A program made the position numbers and the translations under genes. From the NCBI RefSeq assembly GCF_002101735.1, contig NZ_LQPE01000166.1, positions 1 to 64,000 on the forward strand: a stretch of 64,000 bases of DNA, read 5' to 3'. Numbering within the stretch: position 1 is the stretch's first letter; every line of letters begins with the position of its first letter. Below are positions 16,665-25,183 of the stretch, in pieces. The notes beneath the pieces are model-generated. The model saw only the letters and a list, made by a program, of their open reading frames with translations, was not told the origin of the DNA and searched no databases. This DNA comes from Mycobacterium kyorinense. Lineage in GTDB: Bacteria; Actinomycetota; Actinomycetes; Mycobacteriales; Mycobacteriaceae.

Positions 16665-17233
16665 TGCGCAGACCCATGCTGTGCCTGGCCGCCATGGTGT
16701 GCGCGCTGGCGGTCGGATGCGGGACGGGTAGCGGCGACATGTACCGCGGCGGCGGAGAGGAGCACAACGTGAGCCCGGAACAGATCGCGCAGATGGAAAA
16801 CGACTTACGGTCCAAACCGTCCTTCGAAGTCGCCAAGGTGGAGTACGAGACCGCGATGCGCCAAATGGCCGATCGCATCGCCGCCCTGGTGCCCGGCCTG
16901 ACATGGAACTTCCGTGAGAACTCCTGGGAAGGCTGCGGTGGCAAATACTCCCACACTCGGGGCAAACAGGTGTATCAGCTGATCGCCTTCAGCGGCCCAA
17001 TCCCCGACGACAAATGGTCACAAGCGTTACAGATCGTCAAAGAGGGGGTGGCCCGTTTCGGGGCCACCCACTTGGGTGTCTTCCATGACCAACCCGGCTT
17101 CCACGACATCTACCTGGACGGCCCGGACGGCGTCGACTTCCAACTCGGCACCCAAGTAGCGTCAAGCTTGTCCGCGAAGTCGGATTGCCGGATGCGGGAA
17201 ACCGACACCCCAACGTCGCCTACTTCTCGTTAA
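16661..17233 (+). CDS. LppA-like lipoprotein following the DUF1023 hydrolase
   Basis: A 190-residue lipoprotein. Basic MMRRPM, hydrophobic LCLAAMVCALAV, then the lipobox AVGC (lipidated Cys at about residue 20). The mature part has the pattern FRENSWEGCGGKYSHTRGKQVY and a central GVARFGATHLGVF, recalling the LppA/LppB lipoprotein family of mycobacteria. The start GTGATG overlaps the stop of the hydrolase gene, so the two are coupled. The last residues (CRMRETDTPTSPTSR) are low-complexity, and a protein-like continuation exists in another frame (MPDAGNRHPNVAYFSL), so a late frameshift is possible. It could be a membrane partner or protector for the secreted hydrolase. Confidence 0.7.
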   Translation: MMRRPMLCLAAMVCALAVGCGTGSGDMYRGGGEEHNVSPEQIAQMENDLRSKPSFEVAKVEYETAMRQMADRIAALVPGLTWNFRENSWEGCGGKYSHTRGKQVYQLIAFSGPIPDDKWSQALQIVKEGVARFGATHLGVFHDQPGFHDIYLDGPDGVDFQLGTQVASSLSAKSDCRMRETDTPTSPTSR

Positions 17234-17325
17234 CCGGCGGCGCTTGCACTGAGCGATCGATGGACTGTGCAGCTTCCGCTTGGTTCGCCCAACATCCTTA
17301 CCGCCGAACGTCATTGCCACATCAC

Positions 17326-17772
17326 TTATCGATGGAAACACGCGACCCGGTATCGGTTTTCGAGGTAGGACGCGAAGTCGCAAGCCTGCACGGCATTTGT
17401 AATGCCATTCCCGTCCATGGTCAGGATGATGTAGGGCTCACGAACCAGGTGCCCGAGCGCGCGTTCGAAGTCAGGTGTAAACCCGTTCCAGGACACGAAG
17501 ACGCCCATGGCGCATTGCCCGGATCGGTTCCTAATCTTTGACTCCAGGGAGTCGAGATGGTGTCGGCCGACGGAATTACTCCAGTTCTTGCACTCCACGA
17601 TGACCCACGGCTTTCCCGTCGACCAGCGCGGATCCTGGCCGACGTTCTGCAGCACAATGTCGAGCTCTTCTGTGGTGGTGCGCAGATTTGTCTCCGTTGC
17701 GATGGCATCCACTTCTGTGGATATTTCAAGTTGATACCCGAAGCAGATGACGGCTGCAGTACTAGGCGAGCC
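17326..17772 (-). pseudogene. Remnant of a PD-(D/E)XK (Mrr-like) restriction endonuclease
   Basis: The frame is open from just after the aldehyde dehydrogenase stop down to 17326. It is recognisable from about 17748 (FGYQLEISTEVDAIATE, TTEELDIVLQNVG, then WVIVECKNWSNSVG). The ELD...ECK pair is the nuclease signature. The only in-frame ATG (17712) would give 128 residues and lose the start of the domain, so the N-terminus appears deleted at the junction with the dehydrogenase gene. Confidence 0.6.
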
Positions 17773-19251
17773 TCAGCCCGCCGAGTCGAGCGTGTAGCCC
17801 ATCGGCATCAGCACGCTCTTCTGCTGCGTGAAGTGCTCGACGCCCTCCGGGCCGTTCTCGCGGCCGATGCCGGAGTTTTTGTAGCCGCCGAACGGACAGC
17901 AGGGATCAAAGGCATACCAGTTGATCGCGTAGGTGCCGGTGCGGATCTTCTCCGAGATCTCAATCCCGCGTGGCACATTGCTGGTCCACACGCTGCCGGC
18001 CAACCCGTACACCGAGTCGTTGGCGATCGCGATCGCGTCCTCCTCGGTGTCGTAGGGAATGATGGAGAGCACCGGCCCGAAGATCTCCTCCTGGGCGATC
18101 GTCATCTTGTTGTCGACGTCGGCGAATACCGTGGGCTGCACGAAGTATCCGCTGTCCAGGCCCTCGGGCCGTCCGCCGCCGCACACCAGCCGGGCGCCCT
18201 CCTCGATGCCCTTGGCGATGTAACCCTCGACCCGGGCGCGCTGCTTCTCCGAGATCAGCGAACCGATCTGCGCGGCCGGGTCCGACGGCAGGCCCACCGG
18301 CAGCGCCTGCACGAAAGTGCTTACCGCGTCGACGATCTCGTCGTACCGCGAGCGTGGCGCCAGGATACGGGTCTGGGCCACACAGGCCTGCCCGGTGTTC
18401 ATGATCCCGGAGAACACCAGCATCGGGATGGCGGAGGCCAGGTCGACGTCGTCGAGCACGATCGCCGCCGATTTCCCGCCGAGCTCCAGGGTGCACGGCT
18501 TGAGCAGGTCCGCGGCGCGCCGGCCGATCTCCTTACCGACGTTCGAACTGCCGGTGAAGGTGAAGATGTCGATGTCCGGGTTGGACGTCAGCGCCTGGCC
18601 GGTCTCGACCCCGCCGGGAACTATCGACAGCACACCCTCGGGCAGGCCCGCTTCGGCGAACACCTCCGCCAAAGCGTTTGCGCTCAAGGGTGTTTCGGCG
18701 GCCGGCTTAAGCACCACCGTGCAGCCGGCCAGCAGCGCCGGGCCCAGTTTGTTGACGGCCAGGAACAGCGGCACGTTCCACGCGACGATCGCGCCGACGA
18801 CGCCGAGCGGCTCGCGGTAGACGATGCTTTGCCCGTATCCGCCGTTGCGGATCTCTTTCCACTTGACCTGCTCGACGGCCGGGCCGGCGAAGAAATTCAG
18901 CGCTCCGATCGAGCTCATCCAGTGCATCGTCTCGACGGTCGTCGGCGGCTGGCCGGTCTCGCCCGCGAGGATCTGGGTGAACAGCTCCTTGCGCTCTTCC
19001 ATCAACTTGAGCGCGTTGGCGATGACGGCAGCGCGCTCGGCCGGCGGGGTGGACGGCCACGGCCCGGTGTCGAACGCCTTGCGGGCCGCCGCGACGGCGG
19101 CGTCCACGTCGGCCGCAGCTGCCAGCGGCACCCTGCCGACGTATTCGCCGGTGGCCGGACAGTGCACCTCGATGACGTCGGCGGTCGACGGTTCGGTCCA
19201 CTTGCCGCCGATGAACAGCTTGTCGTACTCGGTCTTCTGGCTTTCGCTCAT
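17773..19251 (-). CDS. NAD(P)-dependent aldehyde dehydrogenase (Rv0223c-like)
   Basis: A full-length, 492-residue aldehyde dehydrogenase. The nucleotide/oxyanion region is PLGVVGAIVAWNVPLFLAVNK, the general base Glu is in LELGGKSAAIVLDD, the catalytic Cys in NTGQACVAQTRI, and the C-terminal signature is PFGGYKNSGIGRENG. It oxidises an aldehyde to the acid; substrate unknown. Length and order (divergent from the Rv0222 side, followed by Rv0224c) fit Rv0223c. Its last 75 bp are repeated at 14174-14248, on the far side of the island inserted next to it. Confidence 0.88.
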   Translation of the reverse strand: MSESQKTEYDKLFIGGKWTEPSTADVIEVHCPATGEYVGRVPLAAAADVDAAVAAARKAFDTGPWPSTPPAERAAVIANALKLMEERKELFTQILAGETGQPPTTVETMHWMSSIGALNFFAGPAVEQVKWKEIRNGGYGQSIVYREPLGVVGAIVAWNVPLFLAVNKLGPALLAGCTVVLKPAAETPLSANALAEVFAEAGLPEGVLSIVPGGVETGQALTSNPDIDIFTFTGSSNVGKEIGRRAADLLKPCTLELGGKSAAIVLDDVDLASAIPMLVFSGIMNTGQACVAQTRILAPRSRYDEIVDAVSTFVQALPVGLPSDPAAQIGSLISEKQRARVEGYIAKGIEEGARLVCGGGRPEGLDSGYFVQPTVFADVDNKMTIAQEEIFGPVLSIIPYDTEEDAIAIANDSVYGLAGSVWTSNVPRGIEISEKIRTGTYAINWYAFDPCCPFGGYKNSGIGRENGPEGVEHFTQQKSVLMPMGYTLDSAG

Positions 19252-19301
19252 GGCGCCACCCTACCCAGCGATCGGCAAAACGAGAACAGGTTTCAATCAA
19301 C

Positions 19302-20072
19302 TCACGGTCGAGGCTGCAGTACCAGCACCAAATTGCTCACCAGAAACTCCCGCAGCACCGGCACAGATGTCAGCCACCACGCCCATCGCGGGTGGTAGCG
19401 CGGGAATGCGGCGATGAGCGTCCCGGTGCTGGCCGCCCAGTCCATACCGTCGGCCGCCGACACCGCGAATAACGACGACCCGTAGTTGTTCTTCGCCGGG
19501 TGGCCGTGTTTGCGGGCATAGCGCGCGGCGGCTCGCTCGCCGCCCAAGTAGTGGGTCAGGCCCATCTCGTGTCCGCCGAACGGCCCCAGCCACACCGTGT
19601 ACGACAACACCGCCAGCCCGCCCGGCCGGGTCACCCGCAGCATTTCGGCGCCGAGTTGCCAGGGCCGCGGAACATGTTCGGCGACGTTGGATGACAAACA
19701 GATGTCCACCGAGTCGTCGGCGAACGGCAGCGCCATGCCCGACGCCCGCACGAATTCGCCCGGGCCCTGGGTGTAAGTCGGTGCCGCCGCGTGCATTTCG
19801 TCCGGGTCCGGCTCGACGCCGATGTACCGCAGTCCGGCATCGGCAAACGCCGTCGCGAAATATCCCGGCCCACCTCCCACGTCGAGCAGGGTGCGTCCCG
19901 CCGCGGATTCGCCGTGCATGCCGCGCCAGAGGTCGCCGACCATCGCCGCGGTATCGGCAGCCAGTGTCCCGTAGAAGCGGGCCGGCTGCGATTGCTCGTA
20001 GCGGAACTCCGACAGCAGCCGCACCGAGCGGGACAGCGTCGCCCGCCGGGCGAACACGTCGGTGACGGCCAT
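19302..20072 (-). CDS. SAM-dependent methyltransferase (Rv0224c-like)
   Basis: A 256-residue class I methyltransferase. The SAM motif is LLDVGGGPGYFATAFADAG, with VEPD at the end of beta-2 and the motif LSSNVAEHVPRPW. The open frame starts at 20231, but the ATG at 20072 gives the expected N-terminus (MAVTDVFARRATL) and leaves room for the divergent glycosyltransferase start at 20098. A hydrophobic C-terminal helix (WWLTSVPVLREFLVSNLVLVL) suggests membrane association. Rv0224c is its M. tuberculosis counterpart by order; the acceptor is unknown. Confidence 0.85.
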   Translation of the reverse strand: MAVTDVFARRATLSRSVRLLSEFRYEQSQPARFYGTLAADTAAMVGDLWRGMHGESAAGRTLLDVGGGPGYFATAFADAGLRYIGVEPDPDEMHAAAPTYTQGPGEFVRASGMALPFADDSVDICLSSNVAEHVPRPWQLGAEMLRVTRPGGLAVLSYTVWLGPFGGHEMGLTHYLGGERAAARYARKHGHPAKNNYGSSLFAVSAADGMDWAASTGTLIAAFPRYHPRWAWWLTSVPVLREFLVSNLVLVLQPRP

Positions 20073-20097
20073 CTTGCCCACGTTAGGCTGGCTCCCG

Positions 20098-21252
20098 ATG
20101 TCTGCTCTGCGCTCGGTCCTGCTGCTGTGCTGGCGCGACACCGGCCACCCGCAAGGCGGCGGCAGCGAAACGTATCTGCAGCGCATCGGCGCGCAGCTCG
20201 CCGAGTCCGGTATGGCCGTCACGCTGCGCACCGCGCGCTACCCGGGCGCGGCTCGCTGCGAAGTCATCGACGGCGTGCAGATCAGCCGTGCCGGCGGGCG
20301 TTATTCGGTGTACGTGTGGGCGCTGCTGGCGATGGCGGCGGCGCGTCTGCGGCTTGGACCGCTGCGGCATGTGCGGCCCGATGTGGTGATCGATACTCAG
20401 AACGGCTTGCCGTTTCTGGCGCGCCTGATCTACGGACGACGGGTTGCAGTGCTCGTGCACCACTGCCACCGCGAGCAGTGGCCGGTCGCCGGGCGGATGC
20501 TGGGCCGGCTGGGCTGGTTCGTCGAGTCGTGGTTGTCGCCCCGAGTGCACCGGCGCAGCCAGTACGTGACGGTGTCGCTTCCGTCGGCCCGCGACCTGGT
20601 TGCGCTGGGTGTGGACTACGAGCGAATCGCGGTGGTGCGCAACGGTCTTGACGAAGCCCCGGCGACGACGTTGACTGAGCCGCGGGCGCCCTTCCCGCGG
20701 GTGGTGGTGTTGTCCCGGCTGGTGCCACACAAGCAGATCGAGGACGCGCTGGACGCGGCGGCGGAACTGCGGCCGCGGATACCGGATTTGCATCTGGACA
20801 TCGTCGGCGGCGGATGGTGGCGGCAGCGACTTGTCGACCATGCGGCGCGCCTCGGCATCAGCGACGCGGTGACATTCCATGGCCACGTCGACGACATCGC
20901 CAAACACCATGTGGTGCAACAAGCTTGGGTGCACGTGCTGCCGTCACGCAAAGAAGGGTGGGGTCTGGCCGTGGTCGAGGCGGCCCAGCACGGCGTGCCC
21001 ACCATCGGCTATCGCTCGTCGGGCGGGCTGGCCGATTCGATCATCGACGGGGTGACCGGCGTTCTCGTCGACGATCGGGCCGAGCTGGTGAATCGGCTGC
21101 ACCAACTCCTGGACGATCCGGTGCTGCGCGACCAACTCGGGGCCAAGGCGCAAGCGCGCAGCACCGAATTCTCTTGGCAGCAAAGCGCCGACGCGATGCG
21201 CACCGTGCTGGAATCCGTGTTGGCCGGGAAGTCAATCAGCGGCGTGGTGTAG
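20098..21252 (+). CDS. GT4-family glycosyltransferase (Rv0225-like)
   Basis: A 384-residue GT-B enzyme. The N-terminal domain begins LLLCWRDTGHPQGGGSETYLQ with the donor loop GGGS. The C-terminal domain shows VVVLSRLVPHKQIEDAL and the E-x7-E-like segment PSRKEGWGLAVVEAAQHG. The ATG at 20098 is used because only 25 bases separate it from the divergent methyltransferase start. Length equals that recalled for Rv0225. Its surroundings (Rv0226c-Rv0228) suggest envelope glycoconjugate synthesis on the cytoplasmic face. The next gene starts 2 bases after its stop. Confidence 0.87.
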   Translation: MSALRSVLLLCWRDTGHPQGGGSETYLQRIGAQLAESGMAVTLRTARYPGAARCEVIDGVQISRAGGRYSVYVWALLAMAAARLRLGPLRHVRPDVVIDTQNGLPFLARLIYGRRVAVLVHHCHREQWPVAGRMLGRLGWFVESWLSPRVHRRSQYVTVSLPSARDLVALGVDYERIAVVRNGLDEAPATTLTEPRAPFPRVVVLSRLVPHKQIEDALDAAAELRPRIPDLHLDIVGGGWWRQRLVDHAARLGISDAVTFHGHVDDIAKHHVVQQAWVHVLPSRKEGWGLAVVEAAQHGVPTIGYRSSGGLADSIIDGVTGVLVDDRAELVNRLHQLLDDPVLRDQLGAKAQARSTEFSWQQSADAMRTVLESVLAGKSISGVV

Positions 21253-21254
21253 CC

Positions 21255-22433
21255 GTGGCCGACACGTCGCTCGCCTGGCTGCTTCAACCTCTCAGCGTGC
21301 GAACCTTTCTCGACGAGGTATGGGGGCAAACGCACTACCACGTCAAGCGAGGCAGTGAAGGCTACTTCGACCGCCTGCTGCAAGGGCCGTCGGTAGTCGA
21401 CGAACTCTTGGAATACGTCCGGCCAGAGCCGTCCGGAGTGCGGCTGGTGCGGCGCGGCGAGGACAAGGAGCCTGCCAGTTACCGGCTTTCGGACGGCAGC
21501 CTCGATCTGGATCGCGTCCGTGGCGACTTCGCGGACGGCTACACGATCGTCCTCAACAGGCTTGAGGAGTACGCGCGGACAATTGGTTCGTTGACGCACT
21601 CCATCGAGGTCGAGCTGAACTTCCCGGCCCGGGCCAACGGCTACATCACACCGCCCGGATCAGCCGGCTTCGTCCCTCACTACGACCCGCACGACGTGTT
21701 GGTTCTTCAGATCCAAGGATCGAAGGTCTGGTACCTGTCCAACGACGCCGTGGTCCCGCCCCACGAGATGCATCGCCCGGATGCGGTTGTCACGCCTGAG
21801 CTTTCGTCGCCGACCGAGCTGCATCTGGAAGCCGGCGACGTACTGTACGTGCCCCGCGGCCGAGTTCACGGGGCGGAGACCCACTCGGAGTTGTCGGTCC
21901 ACTTGACCGTCGGAATTCACGCACCCACCGTCCTGACACTCATGACCCACCTGCTCCATGCGCTGAGTCTGCGTGACGACAGCATCCATGCCCGTCTGCC
22001 ACCGCGGCATCTGGATAACGCCGGCGTGCGCGCGAGTCTGACTGAGGTCGTGCACGACATACTCAGAACCATCGAGGACCCGAGCGCCATCGAGGAAGGT
22101 CTCGCGGCAATGGAGGAGGTCTTGGTTCGGCGCGGCCGATGCCCACTAGTAGGACAGATCTCTAACGCCGTGGGCATCGACGCAGACACAGTGGTGGTCA
22201 AGTATCAGCCGCTCTATTCGCGAGTTCTGGTCGACTCTGCAAGTGTTGGCCTGCAGTTTGCCCAGCTGCTGATACGGGTCTCCCCCGAGCACAAAGCCGC
22301 GATGCAGTTCGTGTCGCGGAGCGCCGAGCCGTTCCGGATTCGCGATCTGCCCGGGCTCACTGCCGAGCAGCAGACGGCACTGGCCCGAACGCTGATTACG
22401 ACCGGATACCTCGTCCGGCTGGCCGACATGTGA
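21255..22433 (+). CDS. JmjC/cupin-type 2-oxoglutarate oxygenase (RoxA/Cupin_4-like)
   Basis: A 392-residue protein with a GTG start two bases after the glycosyltransferase stop. The JmjC core has the iron ligands H-x-D in PHYDPHDVLVLQIQGSKVWYL and a later His in VPRGRVHGAETHSELSVHLTVGIH, followed by a C-terminal winged-helix-like region as in RoxA/YcfD ribosomal oxygenases. Such enzymes hydroxylate ribosomal proteins or, in gene clusters, other peptides. It is absent from the recalled M. tuberculosis order at this point, so it is an insertion, yet tightly coupled to the glycosyltransferase. Confidence 0.82.
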   Translation: MADTSLAWLLQPLSVRTFLDEVWGQTHYHVKRGSEGYFDRLLQGPSVVDELLEYVRPEPSGVRLVRRGEDKEPASYRLSDGSLDLDRVRGDFADGYTIVLNRLEEYARTIGSLTHSIEVELNFPARANGYITPPGSAGFVPHYDPHDVLVLQIQGSKVWYLSNDAVVPPHEMHRPDAVVTPELSSPTELHLEAGDVLYVPRGRVHGAETHSELSVHLTVGIHAPTVLTLMTHLLHALSLRDDSIHARLPPRHLDNAGVRASLTEVVHDILRTIEDPSAIEEGLAAMEEVLVRRGRCPLVGQISNAVGIDADTVVVKYQPLYSRVLVDSASVGLQFAQLLIRVSPEHKAAMQFVSRSAEPFRIRDLPGLTAEQQTALARTLITTGYLVRLADM

Positions 22434-22571
22434 AAGCGCTTCCGCGCAGAGATCAAGCCTTGTGGTCCGGAAAAGCGGATAAATACGCCTAGATCAACCG
22501 CAGTTCTGTATTGCGTAATCACCTCCTGTCGCGGAAGATTACCTCGGGAGGGTGCCCGTGGGTGTTCGACG

Positions 22572-23996
22572 ATGACCGCGCCGATCTGGATGGCTTCACC
22601 ACCTGAGGTGCATTCGACACTGCTGAGCAGCGGTCCTGGACCTGGTCCGTTGCTGGCGGCCGCCGGTGTGTGGAACACGTTGAGCGTCGAATACGAGTCG
22701 GCGGCCGAGGAACTCAGTTCGCTGTTGGCGGCAGTGCAGACCGGAGCGTGGCAGGGGCCCAGTGCGGAAGCTTATGTGGCCGCGCATGTTCCGTATCTGG
22801 CGTGGCTGGTGCAGACCAGCGCGAACAGCGCGGCAACGGCCACCCAGCACGAGACCGCGGCGGCAGCCTACACCGCGGCGTTGGCGGCCATGCCGACCCT
22901 GGGCGAGCTGGCCGCGAACCATGCCATGCACGCGGTGTTGGTAGCGACGAATTTCTTTGGAATCAACACGATCCCGATCGCGCTCAACGAAGCCGACTAT
23001 GCGCGAATGTGGGTGCAGGCAGCCACCACGATGACGACGTATCACGCGGTGGCCAGCACCGCGGTGGCGTCGACGCCGCAGACCGACCCTGCCCCGCAAA
23101 TCCAGAAATCCAACAGCAACAACTCCGGCGGAAGCCAAGACGAAGGGCCGGGCCCCACAGATCCGAGTTGGTGGACTGAGCGCCTGGACAAGATCGGCAC
23201 CGCTATTTGGAATGAGCTGACCAACCCGAATCCGACCAACGCCCAAGTGCTCTACCAGATTTTCACGTATTGGATTCCGCGCTGGGGAGGCGAGGTGTAT
23301 CTCACCTTCGCCCCTCAGTTGACGCAACTCTCGGAGCTCTCGTTCGGCTTGGTCGCGCCCGCCTTCCCGATGACGGGCGCACTGGGCCTGACCGGGCTGG
23401 CCGGCCTGTCGCAATCCAGTGCCGTCTCGATGCCCGACGTTCCCGCCGTGGCGCCGGCCCCAGCACCATCCGACATCCAGCCGGTTGGCGGAGCGGCGCC
23501 CGCACCCGCACCCACGCCGGCCGCGGCCCCTGCTGCGGCCCCGCCACCCGCGACCGCGCCCGCGGCGAGCACCATCGCGACCACCGCCCCGACGGCACCG
23601 CCCCCTCCCGGCGGGGCGGGTCTCGCCTACCCGTACGTCGTCGGCCCGCCCGGCACCGGGTTCGGCGCGCCGATGAACATCCGCGCCGGCGCCAAAATGA
23701 AGGCGTCAGAGCCCGACTCGGCCGCCGTTGCGGCCGCGGCGGCTACCCGTGAGGAGGCCCGCCAGCGCAGACGCCGAACTAAAGTGACACAGCTCGGCCG
23801 CGGTTACGAGTACATGGATCTGGAGCCTGAAGTGGCGGCCTCGGACCAGGGCGCCGGAACGCTGGGCTTCGCCGGTACCACGCAGAAGGCCGGTGCCGGA
23901 CAAGCGGCGGGCTTGACCACCCTGGCCGAGGATTCCACCGGCGGGCCGACCATGCCGATGATGCCGAGCAGCTGGGGCACCGATCCCGACGAGTAA
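22572..23996 (+). CDS. PPE-family protein with C-terminal PPW-type domain
   Basis: A 474-residue PPE protein. PPE is at residues 10-12 and the WxG-type motif (WQG) at 60-62. After the helical PPE domain comes a Ser/Asn-rich linker, a middle region, a Pro/Ala-rich stretch (about residues 290-345) and a C-terminal segment GPPGTGFGAPM followed by RRRTKVTQLGRGYEYMDLEPE, as in the PPW subgroup. It should be exported by a type VII system, normally with a PE partner; no PE gene is adjacent, so its partner is elsewhere. GGGAGGGTG precedes the ATG. Confidence 0.88.
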   Translation: MTAPIWMASPPEVHSTLLSSGPGPGPLLAAAGVWNTLSVEYESAAEELSSLLAAVQTGAWQGPSAEAYVAAHVPYLAWLVQTSANSAATATQHETAAAAYTAALAAMPTLGELAANHAMHAVLVATNFFGINTIPIALNEADYARMWVQAATTMTTYHAVASTAVASTPQTDPAPQIQKSNSNNSGGSQDEGPGPTDPSWWTERLDKIGTAIWNELTNPNPTNAQVLYQIFTYWIPRWGGEVYLTFAPQLTQLSELSFGLVAPAFPMTGALGLTGLAGLSQSSAVSMPDVPAVAPAPAPSDIQPVGGAAPAPAPTPAAAPAAAPPPATAPAASTIATTAPTAPPPPGGAGLAYPYVVGPPGTGFGAPMNIRAGAKMKASEPDSAAVAAAAATREEARQRRRRTKVTQLGRGYEYMDLEPEVAASDQGAGTLGFAGTTQKAGAGQAAGLTTLAEDSTGGPTMPMMPSSWGTDPDE

Positions 23997-24000
23997 CGGG

Positions 24001-24384
24001 TTAGGCGCCTAGTCGCCGCGACGCCCAGTACTCTCGCAGGCTGGCGATCCGATCGCCGTCGAATTCCAGGATGGCAACCTCACGCATCACCTTGCGGTGG
24101 CCCTGGACGAGATCGTCGAACCGGGCTTTCCACTCGGCAACAGCGGTGGTCCCGTCCAGGTACAGATTGAGCAGCTTTACCTCGATATTCGCCTGTGCCT
24201 CAACGACTTTCGTTTGCCAGTAATGCCGGATTCCAGCCTCGCCGCAAATCGGCTCCTCGAGCACACGCTCGTGGTACGTGGCGGTCGGCGTGAAGACGGT
24301 GACGACCAAGTCGGGGTCTTGGGCAATCCACGCCCGCAGGTAGATATCGACCACCCTGCGTACGTCGTCTTTTGACAAGCTCAT
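24001..24384 (-). CDS. SnoaL/NTF2-like small protein
   Basis: A 127-residue alpha+beta protein with the NTF2-like pattern (VDIYLRAWIAQDPDLVVTVFTPTATYHE...GIRHYWQTKVV...VAEWKARFD...EVAILEFDGDRIASLREYW). The start at 24384 is preceded by GGAGATTCGC; an upstream in-frame ATG at 24405 has no site. This fold includes ketosteroid isomerases, SnoaL cyclases and many proteins of unknown role; no specific activity can be read. Its stop lies 5 bases from the stop of the convergent PPE gene. Confidence 0.72.
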   Translation of the reverse strand: MSLSKDDVRRVVDIYLRAWIAQDPDLVVTVFTPTATYHERVLEEPICGEAGIRHYWQTKVVEAQANIEVKLLNLYLDGTTAVAEWKARFDDLVQGHRKVMREVAILEFDGDRIASLREYWASRRLGA

Positions 24385-24571
24385 GCGAATCTCCAACTGG
24401 TGCACGACATCTCACCTCGGTGAAGCGTCGCTAATGAAACCTATCGTACCTAGTCGGGTCGGGCGGTTGCCGAGAACCGACGACCCGTTCCCGGCCGCAG
24501 GAGCTCCGAGAATCGCATCCGTCCCATTCGTCACACGTCGGCGTGGGTTCCGGCGTTGGGCTACAAAGGCT

Positions 24572-24727
24572 TTCGTTGAGCGTGCCGTCCAACTGCACAA
24601 TACCCATACCATCGCCGATGGTGTGTACGTTGCCCTCGTCCAAGGCCTCGCAACCCCGCTAATCACTTGCGACGGGCTACTCGCTCAATCCCACGGCCAT
24701 GAGGCAGAGATCGAACTGATTGCCTGA
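24572..24727 (+). pseudogene. C-terminal remnant of a VapC (PIN-domain) toxin
   Basis: The frame ending at 24727 encodes VERAVQL, then HTIADGVYVALVQGLATPLITCDGLLAQ. This matches the second half of VapC PIN domains, which have the conserved D-xxYVALAE and LxTxDxxL segments. The N-terminal half and any antitoxin are missing, and the sequence before 24572 has no PIN similarity. Confidence 0.6.
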
Positions 24728-24817
24728 TCATCGCCCCGCCCTCGCGACCCCGTAGCAACCTTGCCGTTGTTGCAAGTCCTTGAGCTAGCCTGCGAGGACC
24801 TCGGCCTCTTCGATCGC

Positions 24818-25183
24818 TTAGATCGGCAGCCGGCGGATACGTATTGTTTTCTCGCCGAGCACGACGACGGCCCCGTCCTCTAGCTCGTCCTGCACTACAG
24901 GCAGGTTGGAGATGAGTAGGCGGGCTTGTTGGGCTGCTCGTCGACCGACTGCGCGGCGTATCAGGACGACCGACGGTTTGCTGGCACCTGACCGAGCCAG
25001 CAAGGTGCCAAAATCCGTATCAGCGCTGATCAGCACACAGCCCTCGGTCGCTGCTAACGTGAGGACCACATCATCTGTCGCACTTGTCAAGCCACGATCA
25101 CGGACATGGACGACGTCGTGACCGGCTTCGATGAGAAATCTGGATAGTGCCGGTGAAAGATTCTCGTCTAGCAACAGCCTCAT
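24818..25183 (-). CDS. DUF5615 PIN-like toxin
   Basis: A 121-residue PIN-like protein: LLLDENLSP at the N-terminus with the conserved Asp/Glu, HVRDRGLTSATDD, then LISADTDFGTLLARSG, the usual DUF5615 signature of acidic residues. It overlaps by four bases the DUF433 gene just upstream, the standard toxin-antitoxin arrangement. The expected activity is RNA cleavage, though for this family it is inferred from the PIN fold. Confidence 0.82.
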   Translation of the reverse strand: MRLLLDENLSPALSRFLIEAGHDVVHVRDRGLTSATDDVVLTLAATEGCVLISADTDFGTLLARSGASKPSVVLIRRAVGRRAAQQARLLISNLPVVQDELEDGAVVVLGEKTIRIRRLPI

